From CAZMGG01 sp964565715 (GTDB taxonomy: Bacteria; Planctomycetota; UBA1135; UBA2386): 64,000 nucleotides of DNA. This document shows positions 26,659 to 34,842 of this stretch, one piece after another. The stretch is taken from contig CAZMGG010000007.1 of NCBI GenBank assembly GCA_964565715.1, forward strand, positions 1 through 64,000. The letters are read 5' to 3'. The position numbers and the translations under genes are program-made. Each line of letters opens with the position of its first letter. The stretch's first letter is position 1. The notes beneath the pieces were generated by a model. The model did not search any database, had not been told where the DNA came from, and worked only from the letters and a program-made list of their open reading frames with translations.

Positions 26659-28632
26659 TCAGCGGGGGAGGAACAGGTGGATGCCGAGCTGGCCGGCGAC
26701 GAACAGGCCGGGTTGCCCGAGGTCGAGGAGGAGGCGCGGCTGGGGCAGCGGATCGCCGCTGACACCCATCCACGCCAGGGTGATGCCATCGTGGATCCGG
26801 TACTGGCCGCCCGCGGCGGTCAGGATCAGTGACAGGCCGGGGATCGTGTCGATGTGATCGATGGCGTTGCTGGCGAACGGGAATGGCCCCAGCATGGCGA
26901 AAGCGGCGCCGCCGAAGGCCACGTGCAGGCCGCCCTGCTGGTCACCGAGGAGGAGGATCCCCGGCGCCGCTCCGGCCACGCTGCGGAGGCTGCGGCCAGC
27001 CGGACCCTGCAGCGCCGCGATGGTGCTGCGCGTCCGTGCATCCCACACGTAGAGGACGCCTGCCGCGGTCAGGACCAGCAGATCATCGTCGAGGTCACCG
27101 TCGGCGTCGGTGATCACCAGGGCTCTCGGGGAGGCCCCGGTCGGCAGGGAACGCCAGAGCTCGGTGCCCGACGGATAGGACAGGACGTGCAGGAACTGGC
27201 TCGAGAGGACGATCAACTCGGGGCCGGGGGCCGGGTCGATGTCAGCGACCCGGACCCGCACCGGGACGCCTGCCGACAGCGGGCGTCCCAGGCGCTGGAC
27301 CCAGCCGGCGCCCACGCGCTGGTAGACCAGGACCTGCTCGGCGGCGACGACGACCTCGTCGGCGCGATCGCCATCCAGGTCGGCGAGCGTCAGGTCCACG
27401 ACGTTCTGGAACTGGTGCCCCAGGACTGCTGCAGCAACGTGCTCCTCCAGGCGGCGCGTCATCGCGTCCACGACGAAGAGCGTGCCCTGGTAGCTCCCCT
27501 GGGTCAGGCGCGTCGCGGTGACGATCTCCGCCACGCCATCACCGTCGATGTCGCCGCGGGCGGGCGGCGCGAAGTCGAGCACCGGCCGGCCCCAGGTGCC
27601 GATGGTGCGGAGACGGCCCGAGAGCATCTGCAGGATCCCATTGGTGGCCAGGATCAGATCGTCGAATTGATCGCCATCGAAATCCCCCACCGCGAGGGAA
27701 TCGCTGAAACTGCCGTACAGCGGATTGGTCACCGACCACTCCTGGATGCCCGTTGCGGTGTCGAAGCAGCGGACGCTGCCCCATTGGTCCGCCACGACGA
27801 ACGCCTCCTGCACCCCGTCGCGGTCGTAGTCGGCAAGCGCCAGCCGGCCGATGTTCTCGGGCAGCGCGAGTGACCACTTCGGCAGCCCCAGGTCGAGGTC
27901 GAAGGCCCAGAGATGGGCCCGGTAGTTGGGGTGACCGTAGACCACCTCGTCGAATCCATCCTGATCGACATCGCCCAGGGCCATCACCGGGCCGAAGCCG
28001 TTGCGCCAGCGGAACTGGACCGTGCGATTGGCGCCATCCAGGACCCGGCCATCGCCGGTGACGATCTCGAGCTGGGCATCCCCGTCGACCTGCCCGATGG
28101 CGATGCCGCCCGTGCTGTGGGCGAGATGCTGCCAGCGCGGCGTGCCTGTGGCATCGACCACCTGGAGGGCACCCGAGGTGAGGAGTGCGAGATCGGCAAC
28201 GCCATCGCGATCGAGGTCGCCGACGGCAGCCCCGAGCACGTCGTTCGCCAGATTGACGGCGAACGTGCGGAGCAGTCCGCGGGACTGCTGGTTCCACACC
28301 TGCACCCGCCCCGACGTCCACACCACGACCAATTCGGGGCCGGGAACCGTCGGGTCGAAGTCGGACGGCAGCACGCGCACCGCGTAGCCCGGGAGCGGGC
28401 CGGTCGCATGGCTGTCCGGCATGACTTCAGGTCCTTGCGCGGAATGGCGATGGGCAAGCCAGTAAGCGCCACCGCCGGTCATGTTGTGGATGGTCAGCAC
28501 CTCCGTGTGGCCGCCGGCGGTGGCGATGGCCACCGCCCGCGGTTGCTGGGTGGTGACGAACGACCAGTCGGGCGTCTGCTGCGCCGCCAACGACGAGACG
28601 GCCAGGAAGGCCCATCCGAGGGTGATATGCAT
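26659..28632 (-). CDS. Secreted FG-GAP/VCBS repeat propeller protein 2 of operon
   Basis: The 657-residue product starts MHITLG with a signal peptide (LGWAFLAVSSLAAQ) and carries the same series of metal-binding blades as its two neighbours: DLDRDGVADLALLTSG, QVDGDAQLEIVTGDGRVLDG, DVDQDGFDEVVYGHPN, DYDRDGVQEAFVVADQ, DFDGDQFDDLILATNG, DIDGDGVAEIVTAT and LTLADLDGDRADEVVVAA. Start ATG 28632 is favoured over longer frames because it directly precedes the signal peptide. It lies 23 bases after the stop of the first gene. Sequence similarity among the three is confined to the repeat pattern and core residues, so the copies are old duplicates. Likely exported and calcium-stabilised. Confidence 0.85.
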   Translation of the reverse strand: MHITLGWAFLAVSSLAAQQTPDWSFVTTQQPRAVAIATAGGHTEVLTIHNMTGGGAYWLAHRHSAQGPEVMPDSHATGPLPGYAVRVLPSDFDPTVPGPELVVVWTSGRVQVWNQQSRGLLRTFAVNLANDVLGAAVGDLDRDGVADLALLTSGALQVVDATGTPRWQHLAHSTGGIAIGQVDGDAQLEIVTGDGRVLDGANRTVQFRWRNGFGPVMALGDVDQDGFDEVVYGHPNYRAHLWAFDLDLGLPKWSLALPENIGRLALADYDRDGVQEAFVVADQWGSVRCFDTATGIQEWSVTNPLYGSFSDSLAVGDFDGDQFDDLILATNGILQMLSGRLRTIGTWGRPVLDFAPPARGDIDGDGVAEIVTATRLTQGSYQGTLFVVDAMTRRLEEHVAAAVLGHQFQNVVDLTLADLDGDRADEVVVAAEQVLVYQRVGAGWVQRLGRPLSAGVPVRVRVADIDPAPGPELIVLSSQFLHVLSYPSGTELWRSLPTGASPRALVITDADGDLDDDLLVLTAAGVLYVWDARTRSTIAALQGPAGRSLRSVAGAAPGILLLGDQQGGLHVAFGGAAFAMLGPFPFASNAIDHIDTIPGLSLILTAAGGQYRIHDGITLAWMGVSGDPLPQPRLLLDLGQPGLFVAGQLGIHLFLPR

Positions 28633-28655
28633 GCGGGGGGCGAGGGAGTGGAGGA

Positions 28656-30635
28656 TCAGCGGGGGCGGAAGGCGAACAGCCCGACTTCGCTGCTGGCGAA
28701 GAGCGTGTAGGAGGGCCAGTGGACCACGGGCAGCCGCGTGACGTAGGTGCCGATCCGGGCCGACTGCCAGAGCGGCTGCAGGCCGTCCAGGATGGAGACG
28801 CCAGCCTGCGACGAGAGCAGGAGCCACGGTGTGCCCGGCAGGAAGCCGACGCTGCGGATCGGCAGGCTGCTGAAGCCGAGCGGTCCCACCAGGCCGTAGG
28901 CGCTGCCGTTCGGAACTGCCAGCGCGAGTTCGCCGCGCCGATTGCCCACCGCCAGAAACTGCAGGCCGGGGGCCAGGGCGACCGCATCCACCGAGTTCCA
29001 GGTGCCGGCAATGACGGGCTCCGGGTTGCCGCTGGCGGCATCGAAGGTCCGCACATCCCCGTTCTGGCCCGCCACCAACACTTCCAGCCGACCGTCCTGG
29101 TCGGTGTCGCCCGTCGTCAGGCGCTCGGGAGCCCATGGGGTGTACCGGAACCAGAGGCCGGAGCCGGATGGCCAGCGCGCTGCGCCCACTCCAACAACGG
29201 TGGTGGTCAGCAGGTCCAGGATGCCGTCGGCATCGATGTCGACCAACAAACCCAGTCGGCTGCTGTTGGTCACCACGGTGAGCGAGCGCCAGGCACCGTG
29301 CTGCCAGTCCACTGCCTCCACCCGGTTGTGGGTGACGACGAGTTCGAGATCGCCATCGCGATCCAGGTCGATGGCCTGGGCGTCCGTGGCGATCTGGCCG
29401 CTGGTGCTCAGGGGCGAAGATTCATGCCGCAGGACGCGGGTGATGGGGTCGAACACCAGCACGCGCCCCGGCTGGTAGGTCGAGGCGTGGCTGGCGGTGA
29501 CGGTGACCAGTTCGGCGTTGCCATCGCCGTCGAAGTCGCCGAGGAACGGGCCGAGGAAGGGGCCGTCGTACTCCGGGCTGGTCCATTCGATCCCCCGCGT
29601 GATGGCGCTGGCGACGAACAGATTGGCCTTGGCCGAACCGGCATCCGTGCCCCACAGGATCTCCAGCACGCCATCGCCATCGGCGTCGCCGACCGCGACC
29701 CCGACCGTGTGCGAGTCGGGGTTGGCCATGGTCCACTCCATGGTCTGGGTGGCCGTGTCGAAGGCGGTGACCGCCCATTGCTGGTCGCCGACGACCAACT
29801 CCAGGTTGCTGTCGGCGTCGATGTTGGCGAGGCACATCGCCCCGAGGTTGCCACCATTGGGGCGGATCTGCAGGGCCCATTGCGGCAACCGCAGGTCGAT
29901 GTCGTAGCACCACACCCAGCCGGAATACTCGCCAGCCAGCAGTTCGTTGCGGCCGTCGCCGTCGACATCGGCGGCGAGCACCCGCTGGCCGAAGGCAGGC
30001 GCCCACTGCCACTCCACGCCCAAGGTCACGCCATCGAGGACATGCCCAGAACTCGTGGCGATCTCCGGAGCGGGGTCCGCGTCCAGATTGGCGATCAGCA
30101 CATCCGTGCCGCCGGGACCGGCCACGTCGGCCAGCGACGAGCCGTCCTGACGAAACACCAACAGGCGGCTGCTGGTCACGACCGCCAGTTCGGACGCCCC
30201 ATCGCCATCGAGGTCGCCCACGGCGATGGCACGGGGGTTGGCATGACCGGTGGCGAAGCGCCGCTGACGGGTGCGTGAGGCCAGGTGCCAGACCTCGACC
30301 CAGCCATCGGCCGTGGTCAGCACCACCTCGGGGCCGGCCGTTGCCAGCACGTCGGCGAGCCGCAGGCAGGTGATCGGCTGGCTGAGACTGGTGACGGGGC
30401 TGACGAAGTCTTGTCGGTAGCCGGTGGCTTGTGGAACCAGGACCATCCACAGGCGGTCGCCGTACGCGGTCAGCACGATCTCCGGGCCCGTGGCCGTGGC
30501 GGCGACGTCGAGTCCGGCGGAGCCGATCCGCCTGCCATAGTCGACCATGCGCCACACGGGGGCGTCCTGTGACGGCGCCAGCGGGACGACCGCAAGGAAA
30601 GAAATGGCGAGGCGAAGGCTCCTGATGATTGGCAC
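28656..30635 (-). CDS. Secreted FG-GAP/VCBS repeat propeller protein 1 of operon
   Basis: This 659-residue protein is the first gene of the three. It has a signal peptide (RSLRLAISFLAVVPLAPSQ) and FG-GAP blades such as LAASVG-like strands with DLDGDGASELAVVTSSR, NLDADPAPEIATSSG, DVDGDGRNELLAGEYSG, NIDADSNLELVVGDQQ, DADGDGVLEILWGTDA, DFDGDGNAELVTVTA and DLDRDGDLELVVTHN. The final part, after LLLSSQAGVSILDGLQPLWQ, ends in a short tail VGLFAFRPR; the other two end similarly with FRYEPR and LGIHLFLPR. This shared ending could be a feature of the family. A promoter lies just upstream. The function is unknown; surface binding is likely. Confidence 0.87.
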   Translation of the reverse strand: MPIIRSLRLAISFLAVVPLAPSQDAPVWRMVDYGRRIGSAGLDVAATATGPEIVLTAYGDRLWMVLVPQATGYRQDFVSPVTSLSQPITCLRLADVLATAGPEVVLTTADGWVEVWHLASRTRQRRFATGHANPRAIAVGDLDGDGASELAVVTSSRLLVFRQDGSSLADVAGPGGTDVLIANLDADPAPEIATSSGHVLDGVTLGVEWQWAPAFGQRVLAADVDGDGRNELLAGEYSGWVWCYDIDLRLPQWALQIRPNGGNLGAMCLANIDADSNLELVVGDQQWAVTAFDTATQTMEWTMANPDSHTVGVAVGDADGDGVLEILWGTDAGSAKANLFVASAITRGIEWTSPEYDGPFLGPFLGDFDGDGNAELVTVTASHASTYQPGRVLVFDPITRVLRHESSPLSTSGQIATDAQAIDLDRDGDLELVVTHNRVEAVDWQHGAWRSLTVVTNSSRLGLLVDIDADGILDLLTTTVVGVGAARWPSGSGLWFRYTPWAPERLTTGDTDQDGRLEVLVAGQNGDVRTFDAASGNPEPVIAGTWNSVDAVALAPGLQFLAVGNRRGELALAVPNGSAYGLVGPLGFSSLPIRSVGFLPGTPWLLLSSQAGVSILDGLQPLWQSARIGTYVTRLPVVHWPSYTLFASSEVGLFAFRPR

Positions 30636-30661
30636 GAAGGACTCCCGGGTTCGATGTGGGA

Positions 30662-30690
30662 GTTAGAAGCGCCGGCCGCACCCGGGGCAA
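30662..30690 (-). promoter_or_regulatory. Putative promoter of the FG-GAP operon
   Basis: On the minus strand TTGCCC (complement of 30685-30690) and TCTAAC (complement of 30662-30667) are spaced by 17 bases and lie 27 bases before the ATG at 30635. Confidence 0.4.
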
Positions 30691-30769
30691 GGGGGGAGGG
30701 CCGCCCCGGCGCAGGCCGGTCACTTTCCCTGGACCGATCTGCAACCGGGGCGCGGGCGCACCAGGAGTG

Positions 30770-33211
30770 CTACTGGATCTCGATCACCTCGCCCGCATCC
30801 ACCAGCACCAGCCGGGTGCTGAACGCCAGGTAGCGGGCCAGATGCGGCCGCTCGGTCAGCAGGGCGAAGTACTCGTCGGAGAAGGCGGTGATCTTGCGCA
30901 CCTTGTCCTTCATCTCCGCCTGGAAGTCGCGATCGACCCAGGCGCCGTCCTGCAGGTGGAACTGCTTCCGGCCGATCTGCTGGTGGGTGAGACCGACCAC
31001 CGAGCCGTTGGCCGAGTCGAGGGTGACGCTGCGGCCCAGCGCGCGCATGCGGGCGCTCTTGGTCACCGCCACCTCGCCGGCCTCGGTCTGGTCGGCGGCC
31101 TCCTCACGGCTCTTCTCGGCCTCCTGCTGCGCCTGCCGGCCGAGTCCGGCCAGCGGGCTGGCGGTGCTGGGACCGGCCGGTCCCGGCGTGCCGGGCTGGC
31201 CGCTCGCGCCGGCCACCCCGCCACCGGCGCCCGTCTGCGGCAGCTTGCCGGCGCGCTCCAGTTCCTCCTGCAGCCGGCTGCGGGTCTCCCGGTCGGCGCC
31301 GAGGAAGAACGCGTCGTTGGCCGGCACGGCCCCGTCCGCCGGCAGGAAGCCGCGCCGGAACGCCAGCTGCTGGCCCTCCTCGACGATCAGGTGGCTGGTG
31401 TAGGGCGTGACGATGCCGTGCTCCTTGCCCAGCCGGGTGATCTCGGCGACCAGCTCCGGGTTCTGGCCGTTGACCCGGATCTGATCCATCAGGAACGCGA
31501 CCTTCTTCTGCGCCCACAGGGCCGGCAGCCAGTCGTTCTGCGGTGCCGTGGCCGGGAAGCTCGCCGCGAAGGCGTACTCGCGGCTCTCGCCGCCGACGTT
31601 GCCGCGCAGCAGCACGCGGGGCTGGCCCTCGCCCTTGTAGCGGCCCACCAGCGTCAGCGTCGTGCCGACGAACATGTCCGGCGTGCGATTCGGCTGGATG
31701 TCGTAGCCCTCGATGCCGTCACACTTCACCACCACGTCGGTCAGCACCGGCCCCGACAGCTTGGCGAACAGGGCGCCGGACTTCACCTCGATGTTCTCGC
31801 CGGGCAGCACGTAGTCGCGGTCGCCGCGGGTGCGCTGGGCGATGGTGTCGAGCAGCCGCGTGTTGACGTCGTGGCCGACGCCGAAGGCGAACACGCGGCC
31901 CTTGTGCAGGTTCTTCTGGTCGATCTGCGCCAGCAGGGTGTCGACGTTGGTGGTGCCCACCGTCGGCAGGCCGTCGGTCAGGAACACCGTGATCGGCACC
32001 AGGCCGGCGATCTCCGGCAGCGGCTGACCGAGGGCGCGGCCCATGGCGTCCTCGATGTTGGTGCCCGACCGGGCGTCCAGCGCGCCGATCCGCTCGATCG
32101 CGGCCTGCCGGTTCTCGGCGGTGGCCGGCAGCGGCGAGTCGAAGAACGGCCGCGCCTCGCTGCTGAACGGGATGACGTTGAAGAAGTCCTGCTCGCGCAG
32201 CGACGCCACGAACGAGCGGGCCGCGGCGCGGGCCTGCTCGATCTTCTCGCCAGCCATCGAGCCCGAGGTGTCGATCACGAAGGTGATCGCCCGGGGGATC
32301 TTCTGCTGGTCGGGCCACTCGTGGCGCGGCGACAGCATCATCAGGAACACGCCGTCCTGGCCGCGGGGCCGGTGGCAGAGCACGTGGCAGCCGAAGTCCT
32401 GCTCGCTGGTGCCGATCAGCAGCTGCAGGTCGTGGGGCGGCACCTTGCCCTGCTCGATGCCCAGCGTCGCCACCGCCTTGTGCTCGCCCTCCCGGCGGAT
32501 GTCGACGCCGGCGAACGGCGAGTAGACCGACTTGATCGGCGACTGGCTGTGGATCTCGGCGGTCAGCGTCAGCTTCTGCGGGCCGCTGCCGCCGAGGAAC
32601 GCCGCGCGCACCGGGTAGCGCCACTCACGGAACGAGCCGCTCTGCGGCAGCACCTGCGTCCAGCGCACCTTGACCTGCATCTCGCCGTTCGGCGGGATCG
32701 GGAAGACCCGCGCCCGCAGGCAGCCGTGGCCCATGTACTCCAGCAGCCCGGGGTCGCGCTGGCGGCGGACGATGTTCTCGTAGACCTGGCGGGCGGCGTT
32801 GGCGTCGAGCACGTCGCCCTTCTGCTCCTGGCCGTTGACCGTCATGGTGAAGCGGTCGGCGACGGCGCCGGGCGGCAGCGGCAGGATCCAGGTGCCTTCC
32901 TGGATCACGCCGGTCACGTTGCGGAAGGTCTGCTCGACCTCGGTGGTGGCCGCCCCGTCCTGGATCTTCGCCTTCACCTGCAGCAGGCCCAGTTCGACGG
33001 CGGGACCCGGGCGGTGGATCGGGTGGATGGGCCGGCCGGGGTGGATCAGCGGTTCGGGCTGGGGCTGCGGCGGCAGCGGCTGCGGTTGCGGCGCCGGCGG
33101 GTCCTGCGGGCCGACGATGAAGCCCTGGCTGGGGCAGAGGCCGGCGAGGAGGGCGGCGAAGGCGGCGGCAAGGCAGGATCGGCGCGCGAACGGGCTGGTG
33201 ACTGGGCTCAT
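30770..33211 (-). CDS. VIT and von Willebrand factor A domain protein, secreted
   Basis: From ATG 33211 the 813-residue product has a signal peptide (RRSCLAAAFAALLAGLCPSQ), a Pro/Gln-rich spacer (PQPQPLPPQPQPEP), a VIT domain (about 60-190: VEQTFRNVTGVIQEGTWILP, ANAARQVYENIVRRQRDPGL, LEYMGHGCLRARVFPIPPNG) and a vWA domain (from about 310) with the metal-ion motif DTSGSMAG, the later VFLTDGLPTVG and SGTNIEDAMGRAL. This is the architecture of inter-alpha-trypsin-inhibitor heavy chain-like proteins in planctomycetes, where they are surface proteins of undefined role. The last 200 residues contain a low-complexity Gly/Pro stretch and a basic C-terminal part. It is convergent in function with the neighbouring secreted proteins. 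Confidence 0.88.
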   Translation of the reverse strand: MSPVTSPFARRSCLAAAFAALLAGLCPSQGFIVGPQDPPAPQPQPLPPQPQPEPLIHPGRPIHPIHRPGPAVELGLLQVKAKIQDGAATTEVEQTFRNVTGVIQEGTWILPLPPGAVADRFTMTVNGQEQKGDVLDANAARQVYENIVRRQRDPGLLEYMGHGCLRARVFPIPPNGEMQVKVRWTQVLPQSGSFREWRYPVRAAFLGGSGPQKLTLTAEIHSQSPIKSVYSPFAGVDIRREGEHKAVATLGIEQGKVPPHDLQLLIGTSEQDFGCHVLCHRPRGQDGVFLMMLSPRHEWPDQQKIPRAITFVIDTSGSMAGEKIEQARAAARSFVASLREQDFFNVIPFSSEARPFFDSPLPATAENRQAAIERIGALDARSGTNIEDAMGRALGQPLPEIAGLVPITVFLTDGLPTVGTTNVDTLLAQIDQKNLHKGRVFAFGVGHDVNTRLLDTIAQRTRGDRDYVLPGENIEVKSGALFAKLSGPVLTDVVVKCDGIEGYDIQPNRTPDMFVGTTLTLVGRYKGEGQPRVLLRGNVGGESREYAFAASFPATAPQNDWLPALWAQKKVAFLMDQIRVNGQNPELVAEITRLGKEHGIVTPYTSHLIVEEGQQLAFRRGFLPADGAVPANDAFFLGADRETRSRLQEELERAGKLPQTGAGGGVAGASGQPGTPGPAGPSTASPLAGLGRQAQQEAEKSREEAADQTEAGEVAVTKSARMRALGRSVTLDSANGSVVGLTHQQIGRKQFHLQDGAWVDRDFQAEMKDKVRKITAFSDEYFALLTERPHLARYLAFSTRLVLVDAGEVIEIQ

Positions 33212-33329
33212 GACGACTCCGGAAAAGGCGCGCGCGGGTGACCGGAAGGGCCCGCGCGTGGGGGCGGGGCAACGCCGTGGGGCCGACAGGGTTCCCGCCG
33301 CGCGAGGCGTCAGGGTAACCTTCGGCGCC

Positions 33330-33854
33330 ATGGATCGCAGGAGCGCCTTGGGTTGGGCCGGAATCCCGTTCTGGGTGGCGACGATGGGCTCCCTCTGCCT
33401 GCTCCTGCTGCTGCCGCACTCGCTCTTCTGGCTGCTGCTGGCGCTGCCGCTGTGGGGCCTGGCCCTGCTGCGGGCCGGCGGCGGCCGGTCGCCGGGGCAC
33501 GTCCCCCTGGCCCTGGCCTTCGCGCTCGGCCTGACCCTCTGGGCGCTGCCCTTCACCTGCCGCGAGATCGCGGTGCGGGAGGCGGTCCTGGTGCGGGGGC
33601 AGATCGGTGGCTTCACCCGGACGCTGGCGGGCCTGCCCTGGGCCGGAGTGCGGGGCTACGTCGGCGGCATGGGGTCCGATCGCCTCGCCTGGCACGAGGG
33701 CACCGTGGCCCTGCTGGCGAACTGGGTCCTGTGGAGCGTGCTGGCCCTGCCGTTCTGCCGCCGGGCGACGCCAGTGGCCGGGGTCTGGGCTGCCCTCCTG
33801 GCCCTGTCGGGTGTCCTCTGCGGCGGCTGGACCCTGGTCTGCATGTTCGACTGA
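33330..33854 (+). CDS. Small integral membrane protein, unknown function
   Basis: The 174-residue product has about four hydrophobic spans (WVATMGSLCLLLLLPHSLFW, LLLALPLWGLALL, LALAFALGLTLWALPF, and GVWAALLALSGVLCGGWTLV at the end) with a polar loop of about 60 residues between spans 3 and 4 (CREIAVREAVLVRGQIGGF, YVGGMGSDRLAWHEGTVALL). No family is recognised. It is divergent from the VIT-vWA gene, with 118 bases between the starts. The frame has normal GC3 bias. Confidence 0.65.
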   Translation: MDRRSALGWAGIPFWVATMGSLCLLLLLPHSLFWLLLALPLWGLALLRAGGGRSPGHVPLALAFALGLTLWALPFTCREIAVREAVLVRGQIGGFTRTLAGLPWAGVRGYVGGMGSDRLAWHEGTVALLANWVLWSVLALPFCRRATPVAGVWAALLALSGVLCGGWTLVCMFD

Positions 33855-34084
33855 CGCGGCCGGAGGCCAGCCAAGCCGGGACGGGGCGGATGCCGATGCA
33901 GGTGGGGGAAACCGCCATGCCCGAACCTCGCCCTGGATCGCCGGCCCGTGCGCTTGCCGCCCTGCTGCGCGATCGGCTGCGCCTCGCCTGGCATCGCGAG
34001 GGTCCCGGATCGGGACGGCCGCGCGACGGGCGCGGAACCGGCGGCGAGCCTTGCCGTCGCCCCGCGCCCTTCCCGGAGAACCCG

Positions 34085-34588
34085 ATGACCGACCGCCGCA
34101 TCCTCGACCAGATCACCGTCGCCTCGCCCTGTTCCGCCGACTGGAACGAGATGCAGGGCGACGACCGCTCCCGCTACTGCGGCCAGTGCCGCCTCCACGT
34201 CCACGACCTCTCGGCGATGACCACCGACGAGGCCCTGGCGCTGCTGCGCTCGGCCAGCGGCCGGGTCTGCGCGCGCTTCCACCGGCGCAGCGACGGCCGG
34301 GTGCTGACCCGCGACTGCCCGGTCGGTCTGCGGCAGCGGCTGCGCCGGGCCTGGACCCGCGCCGCGGCGATGCTGGTGGCGCTCTGGAGCTTCGGCTGCC
34401 GCGGCGCCAGCGAGCCGGCCCCCGGCCCCGGCGACCCGGTGATGGGGGACGTGGTCACGCCGGACGAACTGCGACCGCTGCAGGGCGAGGTGGCGCTGCC
34501 CGACGGCGACAAGGAGCCGCTGATGGGCCGGATCATGGTGCCCCAGCCGGAGCCGATCGTCCCGCCCGCCGGCGGCCGCGACCGCTGA
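34085..34588 (+). CDS. Protein with N-terminal zinc-ribbon-like domain and central membrane segment
   Basis: The first 60 residues (ASPCSADWNEMQGDDRSRYC, then GQCRLHVHDLSAMTTDEALA) match a small domain found in many Bacteroidota and Planctomycetota proteins, with C-x(3)-W and CxxC spaced as for a metal site. It is followed by a hydrophobic segment (AAAMLVALWSFGCRGA) that could anchor the protein, and an acidic, Pro-rich C-terminal part (PDELRPLQGEVALPDGDKEP). GGAG ahead of ATG 34085 supports this start; upstream ATGs at 33896 and 33917 stay in frame and cannot be excluded. The 230 bases from 33855 to 34084 hold no other feature. The function is unknown. Confidence 0.6.
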   Translation: MTDRRILDQITVASPCSADWNEMQGDDRSRYCGQCRLHVHDLSAMTTDEALALLRSASGRVCARFHRRSDGRVLTRDCPVGLRQRLRRAWTRAAAMLVALWSFGCRGASEPAPGPGDPVMGDVVTPDELRPLQGEVALPDGDKEPLMGRIMVPQPEPIVPPAGGRDR

Positions 34589-34601
34589 GCAGGCGCACCG
34601 G

Positions 34602-34625
34602 CGCTCAGGCCTTCTTGCGCACCGG
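34602..34625. repeat. 24-bp direct repeat, left copy
   Basis: Perfect 24-base match to 40491-40514 in the same orientation. The two copies flank the 5.9-kb cassette with the phase-variable secreted protein genes. Recombination between them would remove the cassette and leave the acyl-CoA dehydrogenase gene whole. No integrase lies within the cassette. Confidence 0.85.
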
Positions 34626-34664
34626 TTGGGTAGCGTCCGGTGAAGGCGTCGGCGACGTCCTGGA
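34602..34664 (-). pseudogene. Remnant of acyl-CoA dehydrogenase gene (3' end plus an internal piece)
   Basis: Bases 34602-34625 are identical to 40491-40514, the last 24 bases of the neighbouring acyl-CoA dehydrogenase gene (encoding PVRKKA and the stop). Bases 34629-34664 match 41168-41203, inside the same gene, at 33 of 36 positions (encoding DV[A/T]DAFTGRY). The two pieces are joined by a deletion of about 650 bases relative to the intact gene and are out of frame with each other. Nothing else of the gene is recognisable, so this is a fragment left by a duplication or an insertion event. The remaining space to 34842 holds no gene. Confidence 0.65.
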
Positions 34665-34773
34665 GATAGGGGAGTACGGCGAGGTGACCGACCAGGACGC
34701 TGCACGGCTGGTATGGGCGGTGCGGGTGGCCGGGCGGCGACCGTGACCGGCAGGAGGGATTGTCCCGGCATGG

Positions 34774-34779
34774 TAGGAT
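34774..34779 (+). promoter_or_regulatory. Possible -10 element of the cassette operon
   Basis: TAGGAT lies about 64 bases before the ATG at 34843. No -35 hexamer at a standard distance is evident, so this is a weak call. Confidence 0.25.
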
Positions 34780-34842
34780 CGCGTCTCGCCATGTTGCGGC
34801 GGGGCCGATTCCCGGTGCGCCCGCCCTGCGGAGGCAAACGAC

